The notes under the pieces are model-generated. The model had not been told where the DNA came from, did no database searches, and saw only the letters and a program-made list of their open reading frames with translations. A DNA stretch of 44,873 bases from Verrucomicrobiota bacterium. GTDB taxonomy: Bacteria; Verrucomicrobiota; Verrucomicrobiia; Limisphaerales; SIBE01. The DNA is taken from assembly GCA_016871535.1 (NCBI GenBank), contig VHCZ01000020.1, positions 1 through 44,873 on the forward strand, in the 5' to 3' direction. The position numbers and the translations under genes were made by a program. This document shows, piece after piece, positions 31,647-40,199 of the stretch (position 1 is its first letter; every line of letters starts with the position of its first letter).

Positions 31647-32845
31647 GCTCTGGAACTCAAATCATGCTGATCGCCGGCGAGCCGAGCGGCGATTTGCTCG
31701 CGTCTGAACTCGTCCTGGCGTTAAAGCAATTGCCGGCAGTCCAGGCGATGCCATGGCCGCCAAAGTTCTTCGGTGCAGGCGGGCCGCGGATGGCAGAGGC
31801 CGGTGTGGAGGTGCTGATCGACCTGACGGCGCACTCGGTTTTCGGACTCACGGACGTGTTGTCACAATACCGCAAGTTCAAAGGATTTTTTCGGACGCTT
31901 CTCTGCGAGGCCGTGAAGCGTCAACCCGAGGCGATTGTTCTGGTCGATTTCGGGGGATTCAATCTGCGCTTTGCCGAAGCGGTCAGGCGCTATGTCCGCA
32001 GACATGCCGGCACGTTCAACGTGTGGAGTCCCCGGATCATCTATTACGTCTCGCCGCAAGTCTGGGCGTCGCGGCCGGGCCGCGCTTACCGGATGGCTCG
32101 AACCGTGGATTTGCTGCTGAGCATTTTTCCTTTCGAGAAGGATTGGTATGCGAAGCGTGTTCCGCAGTTGCGCGTGGAGTTTGTTGGACATCCGTTGATC
32201 GACCGGCATGGGAGTGCGGAGTGCGGAGTGCGGAGTGCGGAATTTTGGGAAACGCCTCTCGTGCTCTTGTTGCCCGGCAGCCGGAAGCGCGAGATTGAAG
32301 CGCATCTCCCGGCCATGGCAGGCGCGGTGAGGATCATCCGAAGAGAACGCGCCGTTCGTTTGCGGATGGTTCTTCCAAGTCTGGACCTGGTTGACTTTGC
32401 ATCGAAGGTTGCGGGGCCGCTCCCTGATCTTGAGGTTCAAGCCAAGGGTTTGGCTGAGTCACTGCGCGAAGCCGGTCTTTCCATCGCGTCCTCCGGCACG
32501 GTCACACTGGAATGCGGTTTCTTCCGCGTTCCCACCGTGGTGATCTACAAAACGTCCTGGCTGACCTATCAGATCGCGAAGCAAATCATCACGGTCAATC
32601 ACATCGCAATGCCAAACCTGCTGGCGGGGGAGGCGCTCTATCCCGAATTGATCCAAAGTCAGGCCACGCCGGAAGCGATCGCGAGCGCAACGGTGACGCT
32701 GTTGGATGATCCTTCGCGCCTGGCCGTCCTGAAATCCAAATTGTCGCAGGCCATTCGGTCCCTCGGTGAATCCGGAGCATCCCGTCGCGCGGCGGCGGCT
32801 GTGGTCCGCGAGGCGACGGCGAATGAGTTGAGGCTGGTGCCGTGA
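31643..32845 (+). CDS. lpxB: Lipid-A-disaccharide synthase
   Basis: A 400-residue inverting glycosyltransferase (GT19) that joins UDP-2,3-diacylglucosamine and lipid X to tetraacyldisaccharide phosphate at the inner membrane. Signature regions are IMLIAGEPSGDLLASELVLA, FFGAGGPRMAEAGVEVL, VLVDFGGFNLRFAEA, IIYYVSPQVWASRPGR, VEFVGHPLIDR, VLLLPGSRKREIEAHLP and IASSGTVTLECGFFRVPTVV. The linker after GHPLIDRHG contains a 7-bp tandem repeat read as SAECGVRSAE, a foreign insertion that keeps the frame. GTG 31643 overlaps the previous stop; ATG 31664 is an alternative. Confidence 0.95.
   Translation: MSSGTQIMLIAGEPSGDLLASELVLALKQLPAVQAMPWPPKFFGAGGPRMAEAGVEVLIDLTAHSVFGLTDVLSQYRKFKGFFRTLLCEAVKRQPEAIVLVDFGGFNLRFAEAVRRYVRRHAGTFNVWSPRIIYYVSPQVWASRPGRAYRMARTVDLLLSIFPFEKDWYAKRVPQLRVEFVGHPLIDRHGSAECGVRSAEFWETPLVLLLPGSRKREIEAHLPAMAGAVRIIRRERAVRLRMVLPSLDLVDFASKVAGPLPDLEVQAKGLAESLREAGLSIASSGTVTLECGFFRVPTVVIYKTSWLTYQIAKQIITVNHIAMPNLLAGEALYPELIQSQATPEAIASATVTLLDDPSRLAVLKSKLSQAIRSLGESGASRRAAAAVVREATANELRLVP
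32211..32241. repeat. 7-bp tandem repeat (GGAGTGC, four units) inside lpxB
   Basis: Four units of GGAGTGC plus three extra bases. Four 7-bp units are 28 bp, so loss or gain of one unit would shift the lpxB frame. The encoded residues (SAECGVRSAE) lie in a linker between the two Rossmann-like domains. Confidence 0.85.
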
Positions 32846-32923
32846 GGGGATATTAAGAGTCTAGTGGAACAAGAAGATCACCGGTGTTCAGCGGATGTCA
32901 GATTCACGATGAAGTTCTTATTA

Positions 32924-33163
32924 TTACTTGGACTGCGCCATCTCGTGAACAACGACCGCCTTTTGCCAACGACGCGCTTTCGCATTCCAGGCATATCCTT
33001 TGCGAAAGGCGAGTCGTTGCAGAGCGTCCCAGATCGGAAATGGTAGCCGCCGGCATCTACTTAGCCGTTGGTAATGTTCGGCGCGTCCACCGAGACGCGC
33101 TGCGAGTGCCGCGCAATCCAGTCTCAAGACATCCATCAAGCTTTGAAGAGCTTCCGTTTCCAT
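32924..33163 (-). CDS. Small hypothetical protein with an HTH-like pattern
   Basis: From ATG 33163 the frame encodes 79 residues (METEALQSLMDVLRLDCAAL, then AARLGGRAEHYQRLSRCRRL, PFPIWDALQRLAF). The spacing DVLRLDCAALAARLGG - RCRRLPFPIWDALQRL resembles a Cro/Xre-type helix-turn-helix, but the match is by eye only. TTG 33187 gives eight more residues. It directly follows a 39-residue frame (33175-33294) on the same strand. The region is otherwise non-coding between lpxB and the cytochrome gene, and plus-strand frames here look like shadows. Confidence 0.4.
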   Translation of the reverse strand: METEALQSLMDVLRLDCAALAARLGGRAEHYQRLSRCRRLPFPIWDALQRLAFRKGYAWNAKARRWQKAVVVHEMAQSK

Positions 33164-33174
33164 TGATTCGAGGG

Positions 33175-33294
33175 TTAATCTCGCCAATACAGGCGTTCGT
33201 GACCATCAAAAAGCCAGGAATGATTTGGCCGCCGAGTGAGGTCGTGATATTCTTTGGCCGTAATCTGTGAAATGACTCTTCCGACTTTTTGCAC
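33175..33294 (-). CDS. 39-residue hypothetical peptide
   Basis: GTG 33294 opens a frame encoding MQKVGRVISQITAKEYHDLT, then RRPNHSWLFDGHERLYWRD. It is rich in charged and aromatic residues and unlike random shadow sequence. It overlaps the 5' end of the divergent DUF1553 gene and is followed directly by the small HTH-like frame. The two may be one gene split by a frameshift, a small toxin-antitoxin-like pair, or spurious. I do not recognise a family. Confidence 0.3.
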   Translation of the reverse strand: MQKVGRVISQITAKEYHDLTRRPNHSWLFDGHERLYWRD

Positions 33295-36200
33295 GTTCTG
33301 GGCGCCAGGCGCTTCCATCTTGGCGCTGGTCTGCAACACGGGACTCAGCCTCGCTGCTGCGCCGAGCGCCGCGGGCGTCGAGTTCTTTGAAACGAAGATT
33401 CGCCCGCTCTTCGTCGAGCACTGCTACAAATGCCACAGCGCCCAAAGTGAAAAGGTAAAGGGCGGGCTTTCGCTCGATACCCGCCAAGGCTTGCTCAAAG
33501 GCGGCGATTCCGGCTCGGCGATTGTCCCAGGTGATCCGGACCGGAGCCTCTTGATCAAGGCGGTCCGCTACGCCGATGAACACCTTCAGATGCCGCCAAA
33601 GGACAAGAAGCTGTCGAGCGATCAAATCGCCGACCTGGAGGCCTGGGTCAGAATGGGCGCTCCGGATCCTCGGATCGGATTGCCCTCAACTCTCAACTCT
33701 CAACTCTCAACTAATCAGCACTGGGCCTTTCAACCGGTGCGAAAACCGCCCGTCCCTGGCGTCAAAGATTCGGATTGGATTCAGACTCCGATCGACGCGT
33801 TCGTCCTGGCCAAATTGGAGGCCAATGGCCTGGCGCCTTCGCCGCTTGCAGACAAGCGCACGCTGATTCGCCGAGCGAGCTACGATCTGACCGGGCTCCC
33901 GCCCACGTCCCAAGAAGTCGCGGATTTTCTGTCGGATGAATCGTCCGACGCGTTCACGCGCGTGGTGGATCGTTTGCTGAATTCGCCGCGGTTCGGCGAG
34001 CGCTGGGCGCGGCACTGGCTCGATGTGGCGCGCTACGCCGACACCAAAGGCTATGTTTTCGAAGAGGAACGCCGGTTTCCGTACTCCTACACCTACCGCG
34101 ATTACGTGATCCGCGCGTTCAACGACGACTTGCCGTTCGATCAGTTCGTGCTCCAACAAATCGCGGCGGATCACCTGTCGCTGGGCGAGGACAAACGCAC
34201 GCTGGCAGCGCTGGGCTTTCTCACGCTGGGCCGGCGTTTTCTGAATAACCAGAATGACATCATCGACGACCGGATCGACGTGGTGACACGCGGGTTCATG
34301 GGCTTGACGGTGGCTTGCGCGCGGTGCCACGACCACAAGTACGATCCGATTCCCACGGCCGACTATTATTCTTTGCACGGCGTTTTCGCGAGTTCCTCCG
34401 AACCGACAGAGCAACCGCGGCTGGGCACGACCCCAAACGCCAAGGCCTACGACGATTACCTGGCCGAACGCAAGAAACGCCAGGAAGAGCTGGAGAGTTT
34501 CCGCATTGCGAAAGAGAAGGAAGCGTTGACCCAGGTTCGGCAACGGACCGGTGAATACTTGCTGGCGGCCTACGACGGGCGTTTCCTGGGCAATCCATCG
34601 AGAGGCGAAGGCTTCGCGCGCGAACGCAAATTGCACCCGGCCACGCTGCAACGTTGGATGTCGCGCCTGGAAACCTGGGGCAAGGAGCATCACCCCGTTT
34701 TTGCGCCCTGGGTTGCTTTCACCGGCTTTCCAACCAACGAATTCGCGTCGAAGGCACGCGAGTTCACACTCGGTCTGGCGGTCGGACGACAGTCGGTGTC
34801 CAGTTCTCCCGACGACTCCGAAACCGACGTAACGCCAGCGACAAAATCGCCCCTCACCCTTACCCTCTCCCCATCCGATGGGGAGAGGGTAGGGAGAGGG
34901 GCGATCGGTCGTTCGGATTCGACCCTTGCAGTCAATCCCTTCGTCGCGCTCGCCTTCGCGGGTGAACCTCCAGCTTCGATGAAAGACGTGGCGGAGCGTT
35001 ACGGAAAACTCTTCGCGGACGTGGACAAACGCTGGCAGGAAACGCTGCTGGCTTTTGAGAAGGCGTCCGGAAGCAGCGATGCGAAATCCGCGCCGCCCGC
35101 GGGTTTTGCGGATCCCAATCTGGAAGCGCTCCGGCAGATTCTCTACGGTGCGGATTCTCCCGCCAATGTGCCCTCTTCCGAGTTTCGGAGACTGTTCGAC
35201 GTTCCGACGGCCCAGCGCTTCCGCGCGCTTCAGCGCAAGGTGGATGAACTCGATGCCATGCATCCGGGCGCGCCACCGCGGGCCATGGCGTTGGTCGATA
35301 ACACCTCGCCTTCCAATCCTCGCGTCTTCATTCGCGGCAATCCAAACAATCCCGGCTCCGAAGTGCCCCGCCAATTCCTGGCGGTCCTGGCCGGCGCGAA
35401 GCGCGAGCCATTCAAGAAAGGCAGCGGCCGGCTCGAACTCGCTCAAGCCATCGCCAGCCGCGACAATCCGCTGACCGCCCGCGTTTTTGTGAATCGGGTT
35501 TGGTTGAGTCTTTTCGGCGTCGGGCTGGTGCGCACGCCGAGTGATTTCGGCGTGCGCTGCGATCCGCCTTCCCATCCGGAACTGCTCGACCACCTGGCGT
35601 CGCGCTTCATGGAGGAAGGCTGGTCGGTCAAGAAACTGATTCGTTCGGTCGTGCTTTCGAGTGTGTATCAGCAGGGTAGCGATCACAACCCGCGCTGGGC
35701 ACAGATCGACCCGAACAATCAATGGCTCTGGCGGATGAACCGCCGCCGCATGGACCTCGAAGCCATGCGCGATTCGCTCCTGACCGTCGCCGGCAAACTG
35801 GACCTCACGGCCGGCGGCCGCGCCGTCGATATCACGACCGAACCGTTCGCCGCGCGCCGCACGATTTACGGATTCATCGAGCGCCAGAATTTGCCCGGCA
35901 TGTTTCGCACATTCGATTTCGCCAACCCGGACACGACGAGTCCGCAGCGATTTTCGACTACGGTGCCGCAGCAAGCGCTCTACATGCTGAACAGTCCTTT
36001 CGTGACGCAACAGGCGCGGCAATTCGTCGCCCGGGCGGAGTTCAAGGCGCAGCCGGACGATGCAGGGCGCTTGAAGGCGCTTTATCGGCTGGCGTACCAG
36101 CGCGACCCGGCGCCGGATGAAATCGAGATAGCGGTCAAGTTCCTCAAGGACCAGCGAACCGTGTCGCAACTGATTTCCGAGCCTGTCGTGTGGGCGTATG

Positions 36201-36790
36201 GAACGGGCCAGTATGACGACGCGGCCAAGCGAGTCAGCGAGTTCCGGCCCCTGCCTCACTTCACAGGCCAGGCCTGGCAGGGCGGACCGAAATTGCCGGA
36301 CCCGAAATGGGGTTGGGTGATGCTGACGGCCACGGGCGGCCATGCCGGAAATGATCGCCAGCACGCCGCAATCCGGCGGTGGACTGCCCCTTTCGACGCC
36401 GTCGTGACCATCAGCGGCACTTTGGGTCACGATACAGACAAAGGGGACGGAGTTCAGGGCCGAATTGTTTCCAGCCGCTTGGGCGAATTGGGAAGTTGGA
36501 TGGCGCAGAAGGCAAAGCACGAGACGAAACTCGATCGCGTGGAAGTTTACAAAGGCGACACGATTGATTTCGTCGTCGATTGCCGCGAGAGCGTCGATTC
36601 GGACGGTTTCATCTGGGCGCCGGCGGTTCGCGTGCAAACCACAGGCTCGCGCGCCCAAGCGGGCGCGGCCACGGATTGGGACGCGAAGTCGGACTTCAGC
36701 GGCTCGAAAGAAGCGCCCAAACCACTGAGCGCCTGGGAGAAATTCGCGCAAGTCCTCCTTATGTCGAACGAGTTGGTGTTTGTGGATTAG
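33272..36790 (+). CDS. PSCyt1-DUF1549-DUF1553 cytochrome protein
   Basis: About 1172 residues from ATG 33272, with a signal-like start (ILALVCNTGLSLAAAPSA). Domains in order: a planctomycete-type cytochrome c (KIRPLFVEHCYKCHSAQSEK, heme motif C-Y-K-C-H); DUF1549 (PIDAFVLAKLEANGLAPSPL, RFGERWARHWLDVARYADT, TVACARCHDHKYDPI with a second C-X2-C-H); DUF1553 (NPLTARVFVNRVWLSLFGVG, SHPELLDHLASRFMEEGWSV); and a C-terminal beta domain. It is probably periplasmic and redox-active; its substrate is unknown. Two repeats are inserted in frame: CTCAACT units at 33685-33712 and an E5 repeat at 34848-34905. The usual DUF1501 partner is not adjacent. Start 33254 (TTG) is less likely. Confidence 0.9.
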   Translation: MTLPTFCTFWAPGASILALVCNTGLSLAAAPSAAGVEFFETKIRPLFVEHCYKCHSAQSEKVKGGLSLDTRQGLLKGGDSGSAIVPGDPDRSLLIKAVRYADEHLQMPPKDKKLSSDQIADLEAWVRMGAPDPRIGLPSTLNSQLSTNQHWAFQPVRKPPVPGVKDSDWIQTPIDAFVLAKLEANGLAPSPLADKRTLIRRASYDLTGLPPTSQEVADFLSDESSDAFTRVVDRLLNSPRFGERWARHWLDVARYADTKGYVFEEERRFPYSYTYRDYVIRAFNDDLPFDQFVLQQIAADHLSLGEDKRTLAALGFLTLGRRFLNNQNDIIDDRIDVVTRGFMGLTVACARCHDHKYDPIPTADYYSLHGVFASSSEPTEQPRLGTTPNAKAYDDYLAERKKRQEELESFRIAKEKEALTQVRQRTGEYLLAAYDGRFLGNPSRGEGFARERKLHPATLQRWMSRLETWGKEHHPVFAPWVAFTGFPTNEFASKAREFTLGLAVGRQSVSSSPDDSETDVTPATKSPLTLTLSPSDGERVGRGAIGRSDSTLAVNPFVALAFAGEPPASMKDVAERYGKLFADVDKRWQETLLAFEKASGSSDAKSAPPAGFADPNLEALRQILYGADSPANVPSSEFRRLFDVPTAQRFRALQRKVDELDAMHPGAPPRAMALVDNTSPSNPRVFIRGNPNNPGSEVPRQFLAVLAGAKREPFKKGSGRLELAQAIASRDNPLTARVFVNRVWLSLFGVGLVRTPSDFGVRCDPPSHPELLDHLASRFMEEGWSVKKLIRSVVLSSVYQQGSDHNPRWAQIDPNNQWLWRMNRRRMDLEAMRDSLLTVAGKLDLTAGGRAVDITTEPFAARRTIYGFIERQNLPGMFRTFDFANPDTTSPQRFSTTVPQQALYMLNSPFVTQQARQFVARAEFKAQPDDAGRLKALYRLAYQRDPAPDEIEIAVKFLKDQRTVSQLISEPVVWAYGTGQYDDAAKRVSEFRPLPHFTGQAWQGGPKLPDPKWGWVMLTATGGHAGNDRQHAAIRRWTAPFDAVVTISGTLGHDTDKGDGVQGRIVSSRLGELGSWMAQKAKHETKLDRVEVYKGDTIDFVVDCRESVDSDGFIWAPAVRVQTTGSRAQAGAATDWDAKSDFSGSKEAPKPLSAWEKFAQVLLMSNELVFVD
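33685..33712. repeat. 7-bp tandem repeat (CTCAACT, four units) inside the DUF1553 gene
   Basis: Four perfect CTCAACT units, read as STLNSQLST, lie between the cytochrome domain and the start of DUF1549 (WAFQPVRKPPVPG). This is the second 7-bp tandem repeat in a coding gene of this window, after lpxB. Unit gain or loss would shift the frame. Confidence 0.85.
34848..34905. repeat. E5 repeat inside the DUF1553 gene
   Basis: CCCCTCACCCTTACCCTCTC and GGGGAGAGGGTAGGGAGAGG pair around CCATCCGATGG. It is read as SPLTLTLSPSDGERVGRG within the variable region between DUF1549 and DUF1553, without disturbing the frame. It is related to the repeat at 17300-17402. Confidence 0.8.
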
Positions 36791-36808
36791 TCGGATCCGT
36801 CAGGAGAG

Positions 36809-36944
36809 ATGGGGACCGCACGCGGCCTCGCGTGCGGTGGTCGGCGCCCTCGCCGACCAGGTCACTGTTTAGTGAGAGGGTTTCAACGACGCACCGACTG
36901 GCGAGGCGCCAGTCGGAACACGCGAAGGCGCGTATCCTCCCCAT
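36809..36944. repeat. E4 palindromic repeat, copy 2
   Basis: ATGGGGACCGCACGCGGCCT at the left and CGCGAAGGCGCGTATCCTCC at the right, with inner blocks TGGTCGGCGCCCTCGCCGA and GGCGAGGCGCCAGTCGGAAC. It shares block order with the copy at 16157-16309; the loop differs. It fills the gap between the DUF1553 gene and rex. No clear promoter for rex was identified after it. Confidence 0.8.
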
Positions 36945-37020
36945 CCCTTCTTCAATTCATTTCCGACTGACCGCCTCAAACCTTGCCCGCAAAGCGTATG
37001 TGCATTAGTCTGCGCCGCGC

Positions 37021-37650
37021 TTGAAAAAGAACAGCCGCCCTGAAATCCCCCGCAAAGCGATCTACCGCTTGTCCGTCTATTTGCGGTGCCTGCTCCGGCT
37101 CAAGGAGAATGAAATCCGGACCGTGTCCAGCGAAGCGCTGGCGCGTGCGGCCCGCGTCAAGCCCACCCAATTGCGCAAGGACCTGGCGTATTTCGGACAG
37201 TTCGGGACGCGCGGTCTGGGTTACGACGTCGCCCAGCTCAGCAAAATGATTTCCGATCTGCTGCGCACGACACGCCTTCAGCCCGTGATTCTCGTGGGCG
37301 TCGGCAACCTGGGCCTGGCCTTGCTTTCCTACCGCGGTTTCGAACCCGAAGGTTTTGAAATCGTCGCCGCGTTTGACGTCGATCTGCGCAAGCGCAACAA
37401 GCAAGTGCCCCAGCCTATTTATCCGATGGAGAAGCTGGCCGAGATTGTCCGGCAACGCGGCGTGAAGATGGCGATCCTGACCGTGCCGGCCTCTGCCGCC
37501 CAGGAAGTCGCCAACACGCTCGTCCAGTGCGGCATCACCGGCATTCTGAACTTCTCCCCCATTGTCCTGCACGTGCCGGAGGATGTGATGGTGAACGACG
37601 TGAACCTGGCGATTGAGCTGGAGAATTTGAGTTACTTTATCCAGCAATGA
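37021..37650 (+). CDS. rex: Redox-sensing transcriptional repressor Rex
   Basis: The 209-residue protein has a winged-helix DNA-binding domain (IPRKAIYRLSVYLRCLLRLK, VSSEALARAARVKPTQLRKD, LAYFGQFGTRGLGYDV) and a Rossmann domain (VILVGVGNLGLALLSYRGF with G-X-G-X-X-G, AAFDVD, VKMAILTVPASAAQEVA, GILNFSPIVLHVPEDV, VNDVNLAIELENLSYFI). Rex dimers bind operators when NAD+ dominates and leave when NADH rises, relieving repression of fermentation or respiration genes. The start is TTG 37021; no better start fits the domain. I saw no palindromic Rex site nearby. The neighbouring redox genes (cytochrome proteins) are possible but unproven targets. Confidence 0.95.
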   Translation: MKKNSRPEIPRKAIYRLSVYLRCLLRLKENEIRTVSSEALARAARVKPTQLRKDLAYFGQFGTRGLGYDVAQLSKMISDLLRTTRLQPVILVGVGNLGLALLSYRGFEPEGFEIVAAFDVDLRKRNKQVPQPIYPMEKLAEIVRQRGVKMAILTVPASAAQEVANTLVQCGITGILNFSPIVLHVPEDVMVNDVNLAIELENLSYFIQQ

Positions 37651-37785
37651 CTGGATGGGTTGAATCCTGAACAGGAGGCAACAGTTCGTGAATACCGCAT
37701 GGGTTCCGAGGGCGGCTCCATCGTGCTCGAAAAAGTCGACGGGAAATGGCGCGCCATAAAAATCCTCAGCCGCTGGATCACGTAG
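37651..37785 (+). pseudogene. Possible C-terminal gene fragment after rex
   Basis: Directly after the rex stop and in the same frame, 44 codons read as LDGLNPEQEATVREYRMGSE followed by GGSIVLEKVDGKWRAIKILS and RWIT-stop. The VLEKVDGKWRAIKIL part looks like the last strand pair of a secreted beta protein. There is no ATG start for the whole stretch; a GTG after AGGAGG opens a different frame that I consider spurious. This is probably a leftover of a deleted gene. Confidence 0.3.
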
Positions 37786-37855
37786 ATCACGTAGCCAAGC
37801 CCGCCTCCTGAGTTGTCAAACGCTCGTTCATGCCTCAGATTATGGGGAGTCCAGA

Positions 37856-40147
37856 ATGCGCCGATTCAAGTTCACTCATCCGGCTAGCCGCAACCTCGTT
37901 CGGTTCCAAACGGGGTTGAACGTGGCGGAAAGAGCCTTCTGCTTCCGTGCCGTTTTGCTCGTGGCGTTCGCCATTCAACCTCTCGCTGTGCCAGGCGCGC
38001 CGGTCTCCTTCCGCAACGACGTCATGGCGGTGCTCTCGAAAGCCGGCTGCAATGCCGGCACCTGTCACGGGAACAAGAACGGCAAAGGCGGCTTCAAGTT
38101 GTCCCTGCGCGGGCAGGATCCGGACACGGATTATCAAACGTTGACTCGAGATGCCCTGGGCCGGCGGATTAATTCGCTCGACCCAGATCAAAGCCTCCTT
38201 TTGCTCAAACCGACCGCTAGGGTCTCGCACGAGGGAGGCTCGCGCTTCCACAAAGAGTCGGAGGAATTTCAGATTCTCCGCCGATGGATTGCCGTTGGGA
38301 TGGCGAACGACGCCGATTCTGCTCCAATGCTCCGGCGTCTGGAGGTGTCGCCAGCCGAGGCCATCCTGGTCGAACCGGCCAATCGCGTCCCACTGCGCGT
38401 TCAGGCCAGCTTCTCCGATGGGACCTCGCGGGATGTCACCGCCTTGACGGTTTACGAGACCTCCAATGGCCTGGCCAAGGTGAGCCAGGACGGCCTGGCT
38501 GAACGCGCCGGCTTTGGAGAAACGACGATTCTCGCGCGCTACTTGCACCTCCAGCAACCGGTTCGCCTGGCGTTTGTGCCCTCGCGGCCTGAGTTCGCCG
38601 GAGCGAGCCCCCTCGCGCAAAATTACATCGACGAACACATCTTGGCCAAACTCCGCCGGTTGCGGATGAATCCGTCCGACCTGTGCTCCGACGCGGTGTT
38701 TCTGCGACGCGCTTATTTGGACTTGCTGGGGCTTTTGCCGAGCTCCTGTGAAGCGCAGGTTTTCCTGGACGATTCCTCGCCGAGCAAGCGCGCCCGGCTC
38801 ATCGAGACGTTGCTCGAACGTCCGGAGTTCGCGGATTTCTGGGCGCTGAAATGGGCGGATGTTTTGCGCAATGAAGCACACTCGCTCGATGCCAAGGGCG
38901 TGCAGAATTTCTATCACTGGATTCGCCAGAGCATCGCGGACCACAAACCGCTCGATCGGTTCGTGCGCGAGCTTCTCACTACCCGCGGCAGCACGTACAG
39001 CAATCCCGCGGCGAACTACCACCGGCCCAATCGGGATCCCGCCACGCGCGCCAAGGCCGCGGCGCAGGTTTTTCTCGGCGTCCGTCTCCAATGCGCCGAA
39101 TGCCACAATCATCCGTTCGATCGCTGGACCCAGGACGATTATTACGACTGGTCCAGCGTATTCTCCAAAGTGAGTTACAAGGTTTTGGAAAACAAACGCG
39201 ACATCGGGAGCGACAAGCACGAATGGAAAGGCGAACAAGTCGTCTTCGCGTCGCGTCGCGGCGCCGTGGTGAATCCGCGCACCGGACAGCCCGCGCGACC
39301 GCGCCTGCTCGGAACGGCAGCCACGGCTGGTCTGCAGGACGGCGACGCGCTGAACGAACTGGCGGAGTGGCTGACCAGTCCAGAGAACCTTCAATTCGCG
39401 CGCGTGCAGGCCAATCGCATCTGGTTCCATCTGATGGGGCGCGGGCTGGTTGAGCCGATCGACGATTTCCGCGCCACCAATCCGCCTTCGCATCCCGAAC
39501 TGCTGGACGCGCTGGCCCGTGATTTCATCGAGCACGGTTTCGACCTCCGCCATCTGGTGCGCGTGATCGTGGCTTCCCGAACCTATCAACTGAGCTCTGA
39601 GCCGAACGAATCGAATGCGGACGATGAGGCCAACTATTCTCATGTTTTGGTGAGGCGTCTCACGGCGGAGCAACTGCTGGATGCCCAGAGTCAGGTCGCG
39701 GGAGTTCCGCTGAGGTTCGCCGGCCTTCCCGCCGGACTCCGCGCCGCGCAACTTCCGGGAGTGCGGCCCGAAGCCAAAGGCCAGCGACGGTCCAATCAAA
39801 TGGATCAATTCTTGGAAATCTTCGGGAAACCGCCGCGATTGTTGACTTCCGAGACCGAACGTTCTTGCGAGTGCAACATGAGCCAGGCGTTCCAGATGAT
39901 CAGCGGCCCCACGGTGAACGAACTGATTTCCGAGAAAAGAAACCGCATCAGCGACCTGCTTGCCTCCGGCAAGTCCGCTCGCGAGATGATCGCGGAGTTG
40001 CATTGGACGGCGCTGAGCACCGGGCCATCGGACGAGCCACTGAATCGTTTGGCCGCGATGGTCGATCAAACCGGCGATCACCGGGCCGCGTTGGAAGACA
40101 TTCTTTGGGGCCTGCTCAATTCCAAGGAGTTCTTGTTCCGAAGATAA
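37856..40147 (+). CDS. DUF1549-DUF1553 protein with cytochrome-like and Ig-like domains
   Basis: A 763-residue protein. After an N-terminal signal region (AVLLVAFAIQPLAVPGAPVS) comes a cytochrome-like motif (SKAGCNAGTCHGNKNGKGGF, C-X4-C-H rather than C-X2-C-H), a Big-2-like Ig domain (LRVQASFSDGTSRDVTALTV), DUF1549 (NYIDEHILAKLRRLRMNPSD, WALKWADVLRNEAHS, VRLQCAECHNHPFDRWTQDD) and DUF1553 (FARVQANRIWFHLMGRGLVE, SHPELLDALARDFIEHGFDL). This is the second common architecture of such proteins, normally followed by a DUF1501 gene; here an E1 element follows 52 bp downstream instead. It is probably exported; its function is unknown. Confidence 0.88.
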   Translation: MRRFKFTHPASRNLVRFQTGLNVAERAFCFRAVLLVAFAIQPLAVPGAPVSFRNDVMAVLSKAGCNAGTCHGNKNGKGGFKLSLRGQDPDTDYQTLTRDALGRRINSLDPDQSLLLLKPTARVSHEGGSRFHKESEEFQILRRWIAVGMANDADSAPMLRRLEVSPAEAILVEPANRVPLRVQASFSDGTSRDVTALTVYETSNGLAKVSQDGLAERAGFGETTILARYLHLQQPVRLAFVPSRPEFAGASPLAQNYIDEHILAKLRRLRMNPSDLCSDAVFLRRAYLDLLGLLPSSCEAQVFLDDSSPSKRARLIETLLERPEFADFWALKWADVLRNEAHSLDAKGVQNFYHWIRQSIADHKPLDRFVRELLTTRGSTYSNPAANYHRPNRDPATRAKAAAQVFLGVRLQCAECHNHPFDRWTQDDYYDWSSVFSKVSYKVLENKRDIGSDKHEWKGEQVVFASRRGAVVNPRTGQPARPRLLGTAATAGLQDGDALNELAEWLTSPENLQFARVQANRIWFHLMGRGLVEPIDDFRATNPPSHPELLDALARDFIEHGFDLRHLVRVIVASRTYQLSSEPNESNADDEANYSHVLVRRLTAEQLLDAQSQVAGVPLRFAGLPAGLRAAQLPGVRPEAKGQRRSNQMDQFLEIFGKPPRLLTSETERSCECNMSQAFQMISGPTVNELISEKRNRISDLLASGKSAREMIAELHWTALSTGPSDEPLNRLAAMVDQTGDHRAALEDILWGLLNSKEFLFRR

Positions 40148-40199
40148 GGCCCGTCGGCTCGCATCTCAAAGATCGAATCTCGGCATTGCCCCTGCTCTT

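Noticed and set aside
33707-36751. 1014-residue open frame on the minus strand
   Set aside because: It is exactly antisense to the DUF1553 cytochrome gene, is rich in Arg/His/Ala as GC-rich shadows are, and shows no domain. The plus-strand protein has clear motifs throughout.
37835-40081. 748-residue minus-strand open frame
   Set aside because: Antisense shadow of the second DUF1549/DUF1553 gene, with no recognisable motif.
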